From Streptomyces sp. NBC_00659 (lineage in GTDB: Bacteria; Actinomycetota; Actinomycetes; Streptomycetales; Streptomycetaceae), in the NCBI RefSeq assembly GCF_036226925.1, contig NZ_CP109031.1, forward strand, positions 3,596,001-3,660,000: a DNA stretch of 64,000 nucleotides, written 5' to 3'. Each line of letters begins with the position of its first letter. Positions within the stretch are counted from its first letter, which is position 1. A program made the translations under genes and the position numbers. A model generated the notes under the pieces. It was not told the origin of the DNA, did not search any database, and saw only the letters and a program-made list of their open reading frames with translations. Shown here piece by piece: positions 19,641 through 27,929 of the stretch.

Positions 19641-19910
19641 GGATGCCTCCTTGTACGCCGGCGGCGCGTGGCTCGCGCCGGGACGATCTGCAGTCAGTCT
19701 CCCCTCATGCCTGGTGATGGCGCCACCATGTCCCGGTAACGGGCTGGGAGTGTTTTCGACCACACCCCCTACATCCCCAGGTGAGTACGGTCTCTCCCCT
19801 GAACATGGCAACGATCCACACACGATGCCCCGTTAGTGTGGTGGTTCTGCCCGGACGGCACCCCTTCTGTCCCCGCCGCGGGCAGACCGCTACGCCTGGA
19901 GGTACCTGCT

Positions 19911-21014
19911 GTGTCCCTGCCCGTCCTATCGGCCCTGGCCGCCGGTCCGGCCCCGTCGCCGTCCCCCTCGACGTCGACCGGTGTGGTGACCCCCACGCTT
20001 CAGGACGCCCAGGAGAGTGCGACCCACGCGGCGAGCTGGGTCGAGGAGAACTGGTCGACCTGGCTGTCCATAGGCCTGCGTGTCCTGCTGGTGCTGGTGA
20101 TCGCGGCCGTACTGAGAGTGTTCGTGCGCCGGGCGATCACCAAGCTCATCGACCGGATGAGCCGCACCGCCCAGGCCGTCGACGGCACGGCGCTCGGCGG
20201 TCTCCTGGTGAACGTGGAACGCCGCCGTCAGCGCTCCCAGGCCATCGGCTCGGTCCTGCGCTCGGTCGCTTCCTTCCTGATCATGGGCACGGCCGCGCTG
20301 ATGATCCTCGGCACGTTCGAGATCAATCTGGCCCCGCTGCTCGCGTCGGCGGGTGTGGCCGGTGTCGCGATCGGTTTCGGCGCCCGCAACCTGGTCACCG
20401 ACTTCCTCTCCGGCGTCTTCATGATTCTCGAGGACCAGTACGGCGTCGGCGACGTGATCGACGCCGGCGTGGCCTCCGGCGAGGTCGTCGAGGTGGGCCT
20501 GCGCGTGACCAAGCTGCGCGGTGACAACGGCGAGATCTGGTACATCCGCAACGGCGAGGTCAAGCGCATCGGGAACCTCTCCCAGGGCTGGGCGACGGCC
20601 GGCGTCGACGTCACGGTCCGCGCCTCGGAGGACCTGGACCACGTCCGGTCCGTCATCGGCGAGGTCGCCGAGACCATCAGCAAGGAAGAGCCCTGGAACG
20701 AGCGGCTGTGGGGCCCGATCGAGATCCTGGGCCTGGACAGCGTCCTCCTCGACTCCATGGTGGTCCGGGTCTCGGCCAAGACCATGCCCGGCAAGGCCCT
20801 CTCTGTGGAACGCGAACTCCGCTGGCGCATCAAGCGCGCCTTCGACGCCGCGCAGATCCGCATCGTGGGCGGCCCCACCGCGCCCGTGGAGGAGGATCCC
20901 CTCGACCCGACGGCCGCGGTGGCGGCCCCGTCGGTCTTCGCCAACGCGGAGTCCGCCCAGTCGACGGCGACCGCGCCCATCCCGGCCCCGGCTCCGTCGA
21001 GCGTGCCGAGGTAG
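19911..21014 (+). CDS. Small-conductance mechanosensitive channel (MscS family)
   Basis: 367 residues. The GTG start at 19911 follows TGGAGG; the frame is open further upstream but without a good site. Three membrane helices precede the beta domain: SIGLRVLLVLVIAAVLRVFV near residue 55, a second around SVASFLIMGTAALMILGTF, and the pore helix LASAGVAGVAIGFGARNLVTDFLSG. The MscS beta domain follows (EDQYGVGDVIDAG, EIWYIRNGEVKRIGN). The C-terminus is a long Ala/Pro/Thr-rich tail. It would open under membrane tension to release osmolytes on hypo-osmotic shock. Confidence 0.93.
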   Translation: MSLPVLSALAAGPAPSPSPSTSTGVVTPTLQDAQESATHAASWVEENWSTWLSIGLRVLLVLVIAAVLRVFVRRAITKLIDRMSRTAQAVDGTALGGLLVNVERRRQRSQAIGSVLRSVASFLIMGTAALMILGTFEINLAPLLASAGVAGVAIGFGARNLVTDFLSGVFMILEDQYGVGDVIDAGVASGEVVEVGLRVTKLRGDNGEIWYIRNGEVKRIGNLSQGWATAGVDVTVRASEDLDHVRSVIGEVAETISKEEPWNERLWGPIEILGLDSVLLDSMVVRVSAKTMPGKALSVERELRWRIKRAFDAAQIRIVGGPTAPVEEDPLDPTAAVAAPSVFANAESAQSTATAPIPAPAPSSVPR

Positions 21015-21035
21015 GCCGACGGCTGTACGCGGAAG

Positions 21036-21070
21036 GGGGGCGGCACCCGGATGTTCCGGGTGCCGCCCCC
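21036..21070 (+). terminator. Terminator of the mscS gene
   Basis: A perfect 15-bp stem (21036-21050 with 21056-21070) with loop ATGTT and a following TTT lies 22 bp after the stop codon. Confidence 0.9.
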
Positions 21071-21075
21071 TTTCT

Positions 21076-21168
21076 CGTACGCACTCCGACCACCGGAGAC
21101 GTACGCACCCTGACCACCGGCTCGTACGCACTCCGGCCACCGGCTCGTACACCATCCGACCACCGGGA
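21076..21168. repeat. Four tandem ~23-bp repeats
   Basis: Four imperfect head-to-tail units begin CGTACGCA or CGTACACC and end CCACCGG: 21076-21099, 21100-21122, 21123-21145 and 21146-21168. They follow directly on the mscS terminator and carry no coding signal. Function unknown. Confidence 0.8.
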
Positions 21169-21226
21169 CGATTCAGCACGTTCGTTCGAGTGAACGCCTC
21201 CGCAACCGCCGGTCAGACACCGCCGG

Positions 21227-21790
21227 TCAGACGGCCGGAACGCCCTCCAGCCCGGTCGCCCCGGCTATCTGGCACACCGCGGCGAACACCGACCCCTGGC
21301 CCAGTCCGACCACCCCCCGGAGTCCCTCACCGTCCCGGACGTCCAGGACGACGCCTCCCGAGGGCGCGTCGAAGGACATCGAGCCCCGGACGGACTCCTC
21401 CCCGCGCCAGGGGCGCCACCGGAAGTCGATCTCCTCGCGGCCCTTCTCGGCAACGAGGAACGACCGCTGCGAGGCCATCAGTTCCTCGCGGACCCGCTCC
21501 TGCCACCCGTCCGAGAGCAGCACCGGGCGCAGTACGTGCGTCTGCCGGTCGTCCAGCACCCCGGCGGAGAGCGCGATGCCGGCCGCACGCGCCCGCCGTC
21601 GCAGCGACCTCACCGCGAAGGCCGCCGCCCCGAGCGACACGACCGCGAGCACCGGAGGCACAACAGCCACCGCCTCCCTGACGGAGTCCCAGGTGAGGCC
21701 GTCGCCCACGACGTCGATGCCCGTCAGCACGAGCGTCATCGGCGCATACCTGGCCGCGGCCGCGCGCCAGCACGCCGTCAGCAGCTTCAC
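21227..21790 (-). CDS. Hypothetical protein with one membrane helix
   Basis: 187 residues, not recognised. The GTG at 21790 is preceded by GGGAGG at good spacing; the longer frame upstream has no site. One hydrophobic segment is near residues 45-65 (VPPVLAVVSLGAAAFAV), followed by a basic stretch RSLRRRARAA, which would place the C-terminal ~115 residues in the cytoplasm. That domain has no motif I can name (EEIDFRWRPWRGEES, ATGLEGVPAV). It is divergent from csnR, with ~375 bp between them holding the csnR promoter. Confidence 0.6.
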   Translation of the reverse strand: MKLLTACWRAAAARYAPMTLVLTGIDVVGDGLTWDSVREAVAVVPPVLAVVSLGAAAFAVRSLRRRARAAGIALSAGVLDDRQTHVLRPVLLSDGWQERVREELMASQRSFLVAEKGREEIDFRWRPWRGEESVRGSMSFDAPSGGVVLDVRDGEGLRGVVGLGQGSVFAAVCQIAGATGLEGVPAV

Positions 21791-22043
21791 GGGTGACCTC
21801 CCTGGCGGATCCTGTCCATGGTCTCGCGGAACCCCGCACGGGAACACCGCCAGGAGACCGATCGCTTCCCGCCGTCACCGCCCCCGCGGGACACCCCGCA
21901 GGCCGCGGCCCGACAGGCCGGCACACCCGTGACGAAGCCGTAATGAGCCTGGGCCGTCACGCTACTGACACACCGACACGGGCACGGTGGGGGCGGCTTC
22001 GCGCGTTCCGGCGCCTGCTCCGCAGCCGGGGCGGTGGTTGCTC

Positions 22044-22073
22044 TTGACGCCCGCGCCTCCTCCGGCCTACTTT
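22044..22073 (+). promoter_or_regulatory. Probable csnR promoter
   Basis: TTGACG at 22044-22049 and TACTTT at 22068-22073 are separated by 18 bp, a good match to the vegetative sigma-70 consensus used in Streptomyces. The predicted start lies just before the CsnR-type palindrome. Confidence 0.65.
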
Positions 22074-22087
22074 CCTCGCACCAGCAA

Positions 22088-22102
22088 TAGGAAACTTTCC
22101 TA
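22088..22102. promoter_or_regulatory. csnR: ROK (CsnR-type) operator
   Basis: The 15-bp sequence TAGGAAACTTTCCTA is a perfect palindrome around a central C. It sits 14 bp downstream of the predicted -10 box and 64 bp before the csnR start, a roadblock position. AGGAAA/TTTCCT palindromes are the known site type of Streptomyces ROK regulators including the chitosanase repressor CsnR. No second copy is seen between csnR and the transporter gene, which suggests one autoregulated transcript. Confidence 0.8.
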
Positions 22103-22166
22103 ACAATGATCTTGCGGTGGACTTCCCGAAGGCACCCCTGGGAAACTGGTCGGTCAAGAAGGGCAG

Positions 22167-23390
22167 GTGGCAACAGACATGGCAGCATCCGCCGGCACGC
22201 CGGGCACCCCGCGCGTCCTGCGCGCGATGAACGACCGCGCCGCCCTCGATCTGCTGCTCGCGCACGGACCGCTCTCGCGGACCCGGATCGGGAAGCTCAC
22301 CGGGCTGTCCAAGCCCACCGCCTCCCAGCTCCTCGCCCGTCTGGAAGCCGCCGGACTCGTCCTGGCCACCGGTACCAGCGAGGGCCGGCCGGGCCCCAGC
22401 GCCCAGCTGTACGAGGTCAATCCGGGCGCCGCCCACGCGGCGGGGCTTGACGTCACCCCCGAGCGCGTCCTCGCCGCCGTCGCCGACATCACCGGCCGCA
22501 CGGTCGGCACGTACGAACTGCCCACCCCCGGCCGCCGCCCGTCGCAGCCCGTCGTACGCCAGGTCACCGACGCCCTCGACGGCGCGGTGAAGGCCGCCGG
22601 GCTCGCCCGGGACGACGTCCGCCGCCTGGTCATCGGAACCCCGGGCGCCTTCGACCCCAACACCGGCCGGCTGCGCTACGCCTCCCACCTGCCCGGCTGG
22701 CACTCCCCCGCGCTTCTCGACGAACTGGCCGCGGCACTGCCGATGCCCGTCGAGTACGAGAACGACGTCAACCTCGTCGCCATCGCCGAGCAGCGGCTCG
22801 GCGCCGCCCGGGGCCACGAGGACTTCGTCCTGCTGTGGAACGAGGGCGGTCTCGGCGCGGCCCTCGTCCTCGGCGGCCGGCTGCACCGCGGCTGGACCGG
22901 CGGCGCGGGCGAGGTCGGCTTCCTGCCGGTGCCCGGCGCGCCCCTGGTGCGCCAGGTGACCCGGGCCAACAGCGGCGGCTACCAGGAGCTGGCCGGCTCC
23001 CAGGCCATCCCCAAGCTGGCCCGCGAACTCGGCATCCAGGACCTGCCCACGGGCCCGTACACGAAGGTCGCGGCCACCGTCGTCGAACGGGCCGCCGCCG
23101 TCGACGCGGGCCCCTACCGGCGGCTCCTGGAGATGTACGCGACCGGACTCGCCACCGGTCTGGCCTCCCTCGTCTCCGTGCTCGACCCCGAACTCGTCGT
23201 CCTCAGCGGCGCCTCGCTCACCGCGGGCGGCGAACCGCTGCGCGCCCTGGTCCAGGCCGAACTGGAGGAACTGGCCGCGTCCCGGCCGCGCCTCGTCGTC
23301 GGCGACGTACACGAACACCCCGTGCTGCGCGGCGCGTTGGAGAGCGCCCTGGCAGCCACCCGCGACGAGGTCTTCGACACCTCCCGCTGA
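22167..23390 (+). CDS. csnR: ROK family transcriptional repressor of an amino-sugar oligosaccharide operon
   Basis: 407 residues. The N-terminal winged HTH is TRIGKLTGLSKPTASQLLARL (residues ~36-56). The ROK domain follows (GLDVTPERVLAAVADITG, VEYENDVNLVAIAEQRLG, GLGAALVLGGRLHRGWTGGAGEVGF). The usual ROK zinc cluster CxCGxxGCxE is absent; the equivalent place reads VTRANSGGYQE. The GTG at 22167 after AAGGG is used, with an ATG four codons later as alternative. Its position as the first gene before a lipoprotein, two permeases, a GH4 enzyme and a kinase matches the csnR-K locus described for chitosan-oligosaccharide use in Streptomyces coelicolor/lividans. Confidence 0.85.
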   Translation: MATDMAASAGTPGTPRVLRAMNDRAALDLLLAHGPLSRTRIGKLTGLSKPTASQLLARLEAAGLVLATGTSEGRPGPSAQLYEVNPGAAHAAGLDVTPERVLAAVADITGRTVGTYELPTPGRRPSQPVVRQVTDALDGAVKAAGLARDDVRRLVIGTPGAFDPNTGRLRYASHLPGWHSPALLDELAAALPMPVEYENDVNLVAIAEQRLGAARGHEDFVLLWNEGGLGAALVLGGRLHRGWTGGAGEVGFLPVPGAPLVRQVTRANSGGYQELAGSQAIPKLARELGIQDLPTGPYTKVAATVVERAAAVDAGPYRRLLEMYATGLATGLASLVSVLDPELVVLSGASLTAGGEPLRALVQAELEELAASRPRLVVGDVHEHPVLRGALESALAATRDEVFDTSR

Positions 23391-23471
23391 GTCCGCTCCG
23401 CCCCGCAACGCCCACCGTCCCGAACCCACACCCCTCCTGTCCCGCCCCGTCCTTCGCAGGGAGATCTCGCC

Positions 23472-24812
23472 ATGCCCGGAATATCCCGTAAGGCGGCTGT
23501 CGCGCTCGCCGCCTCCGCCTCGATAGCCCTCCTCGCCACCGCCTGTACCGGCCAGTCCGACGACGAGGGCTTCGGCGGGGACGCGTCCAAGGAGCAGACG
23601 ATCAACTTCTGGCACGGCTGGAGCGCGCCGAACGAGGTCGAGGCCGTGAAGTCGCTGGTCGCGGGCTTCGAGAAGGCGCACCCCAACATCCACGTCAACG
23701 TCGTCGGCAACATGACCGACGACAAGATCAACCAGGCGCTGCGCGCGGGCGGCACCAAGGCCCCCGACGTGGTCTCCTCCTTCACCACCAACAACGTGGG
23801 CAAGTTCTGCTCGTCGGGCGCCTTCGTCGACCTGAACCCCCTCTTCAAGCAGGCGGGCATCGACCCCGAGGCGACCTTCCCGAAGGCGATGAACGAGTAC
23901 ACCCAGTTCGACGGCAACCGCTGCACGGTGCCGCTCCTCGGTGACGCGTACGGGCTCTACTACAACAAGACCGCCTTCGAGAAGGCCGGGATCGCCTCTC
24001 CCCCGAAGACCTGGTCGGAGTTCGAGAAGGACGCCGAGAAGCTCACGATCACCAAGGGCGACTCCTACTCCCAGCTCGGCTTCATGCCGAACTACCACGG
24101 CTGGGAGTCCACCACCGAGCACTACTTCGGGCAGTTCTCGCCGACGTACTTCGACAGCAGCGGCAAGTCGAACATCGCCAAGGACCCCGCGTTCACCGCC
24201 GGGTTCACCCTCCAGAAGAAGCTGGTCGACGCGCTCGGCGGCTTCAGGAAGCTGGAGACCTACCGTTCCAAGCTCGGTGACGAGTGGGGCCCCAAGCACC
24301 CGTTCCACACCGGTCAGGTGGCCATGCAGCTCGACGGCGAGTGGCGGCTCGGCATGGCCGAGGAGGCCAAGCCCGGCTTCGAGATCGGCGTCGCCCCGCT
24401 GCCCGTCCCGGACGACCGGGCGGACGAGTACGGCAAGGGCTACATCACCGGAACCATCGCGGGCATCGCGTCCACCAGCCAGAAGCAGGGCGCGGCCTGG
24501 GAGCTCATCAAGTACATGGCCACGAACACGGACGCGGTGGTCGGCTTCGCCAACGGCATCCACAACGTGCCCTCCACGCTCGCGGCCCTCAAGTCTCCGA
24601 AGCTGAAGTACGACCCGCGGTTCAAGACGTTCCTGGACATCGCCTCGAACCCGAACTCGACGACGACTCCGGCGTCCGTCAACGGCGGCACCTACCTCGT
24701 GACGCTCCAGCAGTTCGGATACGACTACGAGAGCGGCAGGGCCAAGGATCTGAAGGCGGGTCTGGAATCCACCGCCAAGCAGATCGACACGGACATCGCG
24801 CAGGCGAAGTAG
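23472..24812 (+). CDS. csnE: Sugar ABC transporter substrate-binding lipoprotein
   Basis: 446 residues. The signal peptide ends in a lipobox LLATACTGQ (Cys near residue 26), so it should be a lipid-anchored receptor outside the membrane. The fold is cluster B type (INFWHGWSAPNEVEAVKSLV, VVSSFTTNNVGKFC, GQVAMQLDGEWRLGMAEEA), as in carbohydrate-binding proteins. The ATG at 23472 follows AGGGAG. By locus order it corresponds to CsnE, which binds glucosamine oligosaccharides; the substrate is inferred, not read from the sequence. Confidence 0.9.
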   Translation: MPGISRKAAVALAASASIALLATACTGQSDDEGFGGDASKEQTINFWHGWSAPNEVEAVKSLVAGFEKAHPNIHVNVVGNMTDDKINQALRAGGTKAPDVVSSFTTNNVGKFCSSGAFVDLNPLFKQAGIDPEATFPKAMNEYTQFDGNRCTVPLLGDAYGLYYNKTAFEKAGIASPPKTWSEFEKDAEKLTITKGDSYSQLGFMPNYHGWESTTEHYFGQFSPTYFDSSGKSNIAKDPAFTAGFTLQKKLVDALGGFRKLETYRSKLGDEWGPKHPFHTGQVAMQLDGEWRLGMAEEAKPGFEIGVAPLPVPDDRADEYGKGYITGTIAGIASTSQKQGAAWELIKYMATNTDAVVGFANGIHNVPSTLAALKSPKLKYDPRFKTFLDIASNPNSTTTPASVNGGTYLVTLQQFGYDYESGRAKDLKAGLESTAKQIDTDIAQAK

Positions 24813-24822
24813 CCGCACGGAC

Positions 24823-25764
24823 ATGAGTACTGTCACGCTCGCTTCGAAGCGCCGGCGCTCGGCGCTTCGGACCCTCGCCTTCATGTCGCCCTGGCTGATC
24901 GGTTTCGCGGTCTTCTTCGCCTACCCGCTGATCTCGACCGTCTACTTCTCCTTCATGCACTACGACGGCTTCAGGCCGCCGACGTGGAGCGGGACGAAGA
25001 ACTGGCGTTACGTCTTCGAGAACTACCCGCTGTTCTGGCCCGCGTTGCGCAACACCCTGTGGCTGGTCCTCGTCATGGTGACCCTGCGGGTGGCGTTCGG
25101 GCTCGGCGTCGGACTGCTGATCACGAAGATCAGGACCGGCACGGGTGTCTTCCGCACGCTCTTCTACCTGCCCTACCTCGCCCCGCCGGTGGCCGCCACC
25201 ATGGCCTTCGCCTTCCTGCTCAACCCCGGTACGGGACCCGTCAACTCGATCCTGGAGAAGGCGGGCATCACGGCCCCCGGCTGGTTCAACGACCCTTCGT
25301 GGTCCAAGCCCGCCCTGACCCTGCTGGCCCTGTGGGGCATCGGCGACCTCATGGTCATCTTCATGGCCGCCCTGCTGGACGTACCGACGGAGCAGTACGA
25401 GGCCGCCGAACTGGACGGCGCCTCGGCCTGGCAGCGCTTCCGGTACGTCACCCTGCCGAACATCTCGCCCATCGTGATGTTCGCCGTGGTCACCGGGGTC
25501 ATCCAGACCATGCAGTACTACACGCAGCCGCTGATCGCCGGGAAGGTCGCCTCGGGCGTCATCCAGGGCGCCGGCACGCAGTTCGAGCCCGGCTACCCCG
25601 ACAAGTCGACGCTCACCCTGCCCCAGCTCGTCTACAACCTCGGCTTCCAGCGCTTCGACTACGGCTCCGCCTGTGTGGTCGCGCTCGTGCTGTTCGCCCT
25701 GTCCATGGTGTTCACCGCGTTCCTGATGCGGCGCCGGGGCGGTCTCATCCAGGCAGGTGACTGA
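24823..25764 (+). CDS. csnF: Sugar ABC transporter permease (MalF-like)
   Basis: 313 residues with about six membrane helices, starting FMSPWLIGFAVFFAYPLIST. The EAA loop that contacts the ATPase is EQYEAAELDGASAWQRF. The ATG at 24823 is 8 bp after the binding-protein stop. It should form the channel with the next gene product. No ATPase gene occurs in this operon; in Streptomyces such CUT1 transporters share the ATPase MsiK. Confidence 0.93.
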   Translation: MSTVTLASKRRRSALRTLAFMSPWLIGFAVFFAYPLISTVYFSFMHYDGFRPPTWSGTKNWRYVFENYPLFWPALRNTLWLVLVMVTLRVAFGLGVGLLITKIRTGTGVFRTLFYLPYLAPPVAATMAFAFLLNPGTGPVNSILEKAGITAPGWFNDPSWSKPALTLLALWGIGDLMVIFMAALLDVPTEQYEAAELDGASAWQRFRYVTLPNISPIVMFAVVTGVIQTMQYYTQPLIAGKVASGVIQGAGTQFEPGYPDKSTLTLPQLVYNLGFQRFDYGSACVVALVLFALSMVFTAFLMRRRGGLIQAGD

Positions 25765-25767
25765 CCG

Positions 25768-26661
25768 ATGACCCAAGTACTCGACACACCGGTGGAGTTG
25801 ACGGCCGCCGTCTCCCCCGCCGAGCGAACCGCCCGCCGCCGGGCGCTCCTTGAGTGGATCGCGGTCCACTCCCTCGGCGTCGCGGCCGCCCTCTTCTTCG
25901 TCCTGCCCTTCGTGTTCGTGTTCCTGACCTCGCTCATGAGCGACACCCAGGCGCTCAGCCGGGACCTGATCCCGCACACCTGGGAGTGGGGCAACTACAG
26001 GAAGGTCTTCGACACCCCGGGCTTCCTCACCTGGTGGAAGAACACCCTGCTGTACGCCGGCTTCGGCACGGTGCTCACCGTCGTCTCGTCGATCCCGGTC
26101 GCCTACGCCCTGGCCAAGTTCCGCTTCCGCGGCCGGAATCTGTCGCTGATGCTGGTCATCTCGATGATGATGCTGCCGCCGCAGGTCGTGATCATCCCGA
26201 TGTACCTGTTCTGGGCCAAGCAGCTCGACCTGTCCGGCACCCTGTGGCCGCTGATCATCCCGATGGCGTTCGGCGACGCGTTCTCCATCTTCCTGCTGCG
26301 CCAGTTCCTGATGACCATCCCGAACGAGTACCTGGACGCCGCCAAGGTCGACGGCTGCGGGGACCTGCGGACCCTGCTGAAGGTCGTCCTGCCGATGGCG
26401 AAGCCGGGCATCGCGGCCGTCGCGCTCTTCCAGTTCTTCTACGCCTGGAACGACTACTTCGGCCCCCAGATCTACACGTCCGAGAACCCGGGGGCCTGGA
26501 CACTGAGCTACGGCCTGGAGTCGTTCAAGGGCGCGCACCACACCGACTGGAATCTCACCATGGCCGCGACCGTCCTGGTCATGGCCCCCGTGATCCTCGT
26601 GTTCTTCTTCGCGCAGAAGGCGTTCGTCGAGGGTGTCACACTCACCGGAGTGAAGGGTTAA
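25768..26661 (+). CDS. csnG: Sugar ABC transporter permease (MalG-like)
   Basis: 297 residues, about six membrane helices, with the EAA motif NEYLDAAKVDGCGDLRTL. It starts 3 bp after the preceding permease stop and is followed 2 bp later by the GH4 gene, so the block is tightly co-transcribed. It forms the second half of the translocation pore for the imported oligosaccharide. Confidence 0.93.
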   Translation: MTQVLDTPVELTAAVSPAERTARRRALLEWIAVHSLGVAAALFFVLPFVFVFLTSLMSDTQALSRDLIPHTWEWGNYRKVFDTPGFLTWWKNTLLYAGFGTVLTVVSSIPVAYALAKFRFRGRNLSLMLVISMMMLPPQVVIIPMYLFWAKQLDLSGTLWPLIIPMAFGDAFSIFLLRQFLMTIPNEYLDAAKVDGCGDLRTLLKVVLPMAKPGIAAVALFQFFYAWNDYFGPQIYTSENPGAWTLSYGLESFKGAHHTDWNLTMAATVLVMAPVILVFFFAQKAFVEGVTLTGVKG

Positions 26662-26663
26662 CC

Positions 26664-27929
26664 ATGAAACTCACCGTGGTCGGCGGAGGGTCGACCTACA
26701 CCCCCGAACTCATCGACGGCTTCGCCCGGCTCAGGGACACCCTGCCCGTCGAGGAACTGGTCCTCGTGGACCCGGCCGCCGAGCGCCTGGAGCTGGTGGG
26801 CGGCCTGGCGCGGCGCATCTTCGCCAAGCAGGGCCACCCCGGCCGGATCGTCACCACGTCCGACCTGGACGCGGGGGTCGAGGGCGCCGACGCCGTGCTC
26901 CTCCAGCTGCGCGTCGGCGGCCAGGCGGCCCGCGAACAGGACGAGACCTGGCCGCTGGAGTGCGGCTGCGTCGGGCAGGAGACGACCGGCGCGGGCGGCC
27001 TGGCCAAGGCGCTGCGCACGGTTCCGGTGGTCCTCGACATCGCCGAGCGGGTCCGCCGCACCAACCCCGACGCGTGGATCATCGACTTCACCAACCCGGT
27101 GGGCATCGTGACGCGCGCCCTGCTCCAGGCCGGCCACAAGGCGGTCGGCCTGTGCAACGTGGCGATCGGCTTCCAGCGGAAGTTCGCCGGACTGCTGGGG
27201 GTCTCCCCCACCGATGTGCATCTCGACCATGTGGGCCTCAACCACCTCACCTGGGAGACAGGTGTGCGCCTGGGCGGCCCCACGGGCGAGAACGTCCTGC
27301 CCCGGCTGCTCGCCGAGCACGGCGACGCCGTCGCCGCGGACCTGCGTCTGCCCCTCTCCCTGGTCGAGCGCCTCGGCGTGGTCCCCTCGTACTACCTGCG
27401 CTACTTCTACGCGCACGACGAGGTCGTCCGGGAACTGCGCACCAAGCCCTCCCGCGCCGCCGAAGTGGCGGAGATGGAGCGGCAACTGCTCACCATGTAC
27501 GGCGACCCGGCGCTCGACGAGAAGCCGGAGCTGCTGGCGAAGCGGGGCGGCGCGTACTACTCCGAGGCGGCCGTCGACCTCGCCGCCGCGCTGCTCGGCG
27601 GGGGCGGCAGCCCCTACCAGGTGGTGAACACGTACAACCGGGGAACCCTGCCGTTCCTGCCGGACGACGCGGTGATCGAGGTACAGGCCGCGGTCGGCGC
27701 CAAGGGGCCCGCCCCGCTGCCGGTGCCGGCCGTGGACCCGCTCTACGCCGGTCTCATGGCGAACGTGACCGCGTACGAGGATCTCGCCCTGGACGCCGCC
27801 CTGCGCGGCGGACACGACCGGGTCTTCCGGGCGCTGCTCGCCCACCCCCTGGTCGGCCAGCACGCCCTGGCCGACACCCTGACCGACCAGCTGATCGCGC
27901 ACAACCGGGAGCACCTCGCGTGGGCATGA
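26664..27929 (+). CDS. csnH: 6-phospho-beta-glucosidase family glycosidase (GH4)
   Basis: 421 residues, full length for GH4. The NAD+-binding N-terminus is VVGGGSTYTPELIDGF. GH4 landmarks follow: QLRVGGQAAREQDE, the metal-binding Cys in GLCNVAIGFQ, and the histidine in VGLNHLTW. GH4 enzymes cleave by transient oxidation and need NAD+ and a divalent metal. The ATG at 26664 (MKLTVVGGGS) is unambiguous. With the kinase that follows it should cut and phosphorylate imported glucosamine-type oligosaccharides in the cytoplasm; whether it acts on a phosphorylated disaccharide cannot be told here. Confidence 0.93.
   Translation: MKLTVVGGGSTYTPELIDGFARLRDTLPVEELVLVDPAAERLELVGGLARRIFAKQGHPGRIVTTSDLDAGVEGADAVLLQLRVGGQAAREQDETWPLECGCVGQETTGAGGLAKALRTVPVVLDIAERVRRTNPDAWIIDFTNPVGIVTRALLQAGHKAVGLCNVAIGFQRKFAGLLGVSPTDVHLDHVGLNHLTWETGVRLGGPTGENVLPRLLAEHGDAVAADLRLPLSLVERLGVVPSYYLRYFYAHDEVVRELRTKPSRAAEVAEMERQLLTMYGDPALDEKPELLAKRGGAYYSEAAVDLAAALLGGGGSPYQVVNTYNRGTLPFLPDDAVIEVQAAVGAKGPAPLPVPAVDPLYAGLMANVTAYEDLALDAALRGGHDRVFRALLAHPLVGQHALADTLTDQLIAHNREHLAWA

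Noticed and set aside
21957..24884. 975-codon leftward frame over csnR and csnE
   Set aside because: Antisense to ROK and binding-protein genes with proper starts; repetitive Gly/Val/Arg composition.
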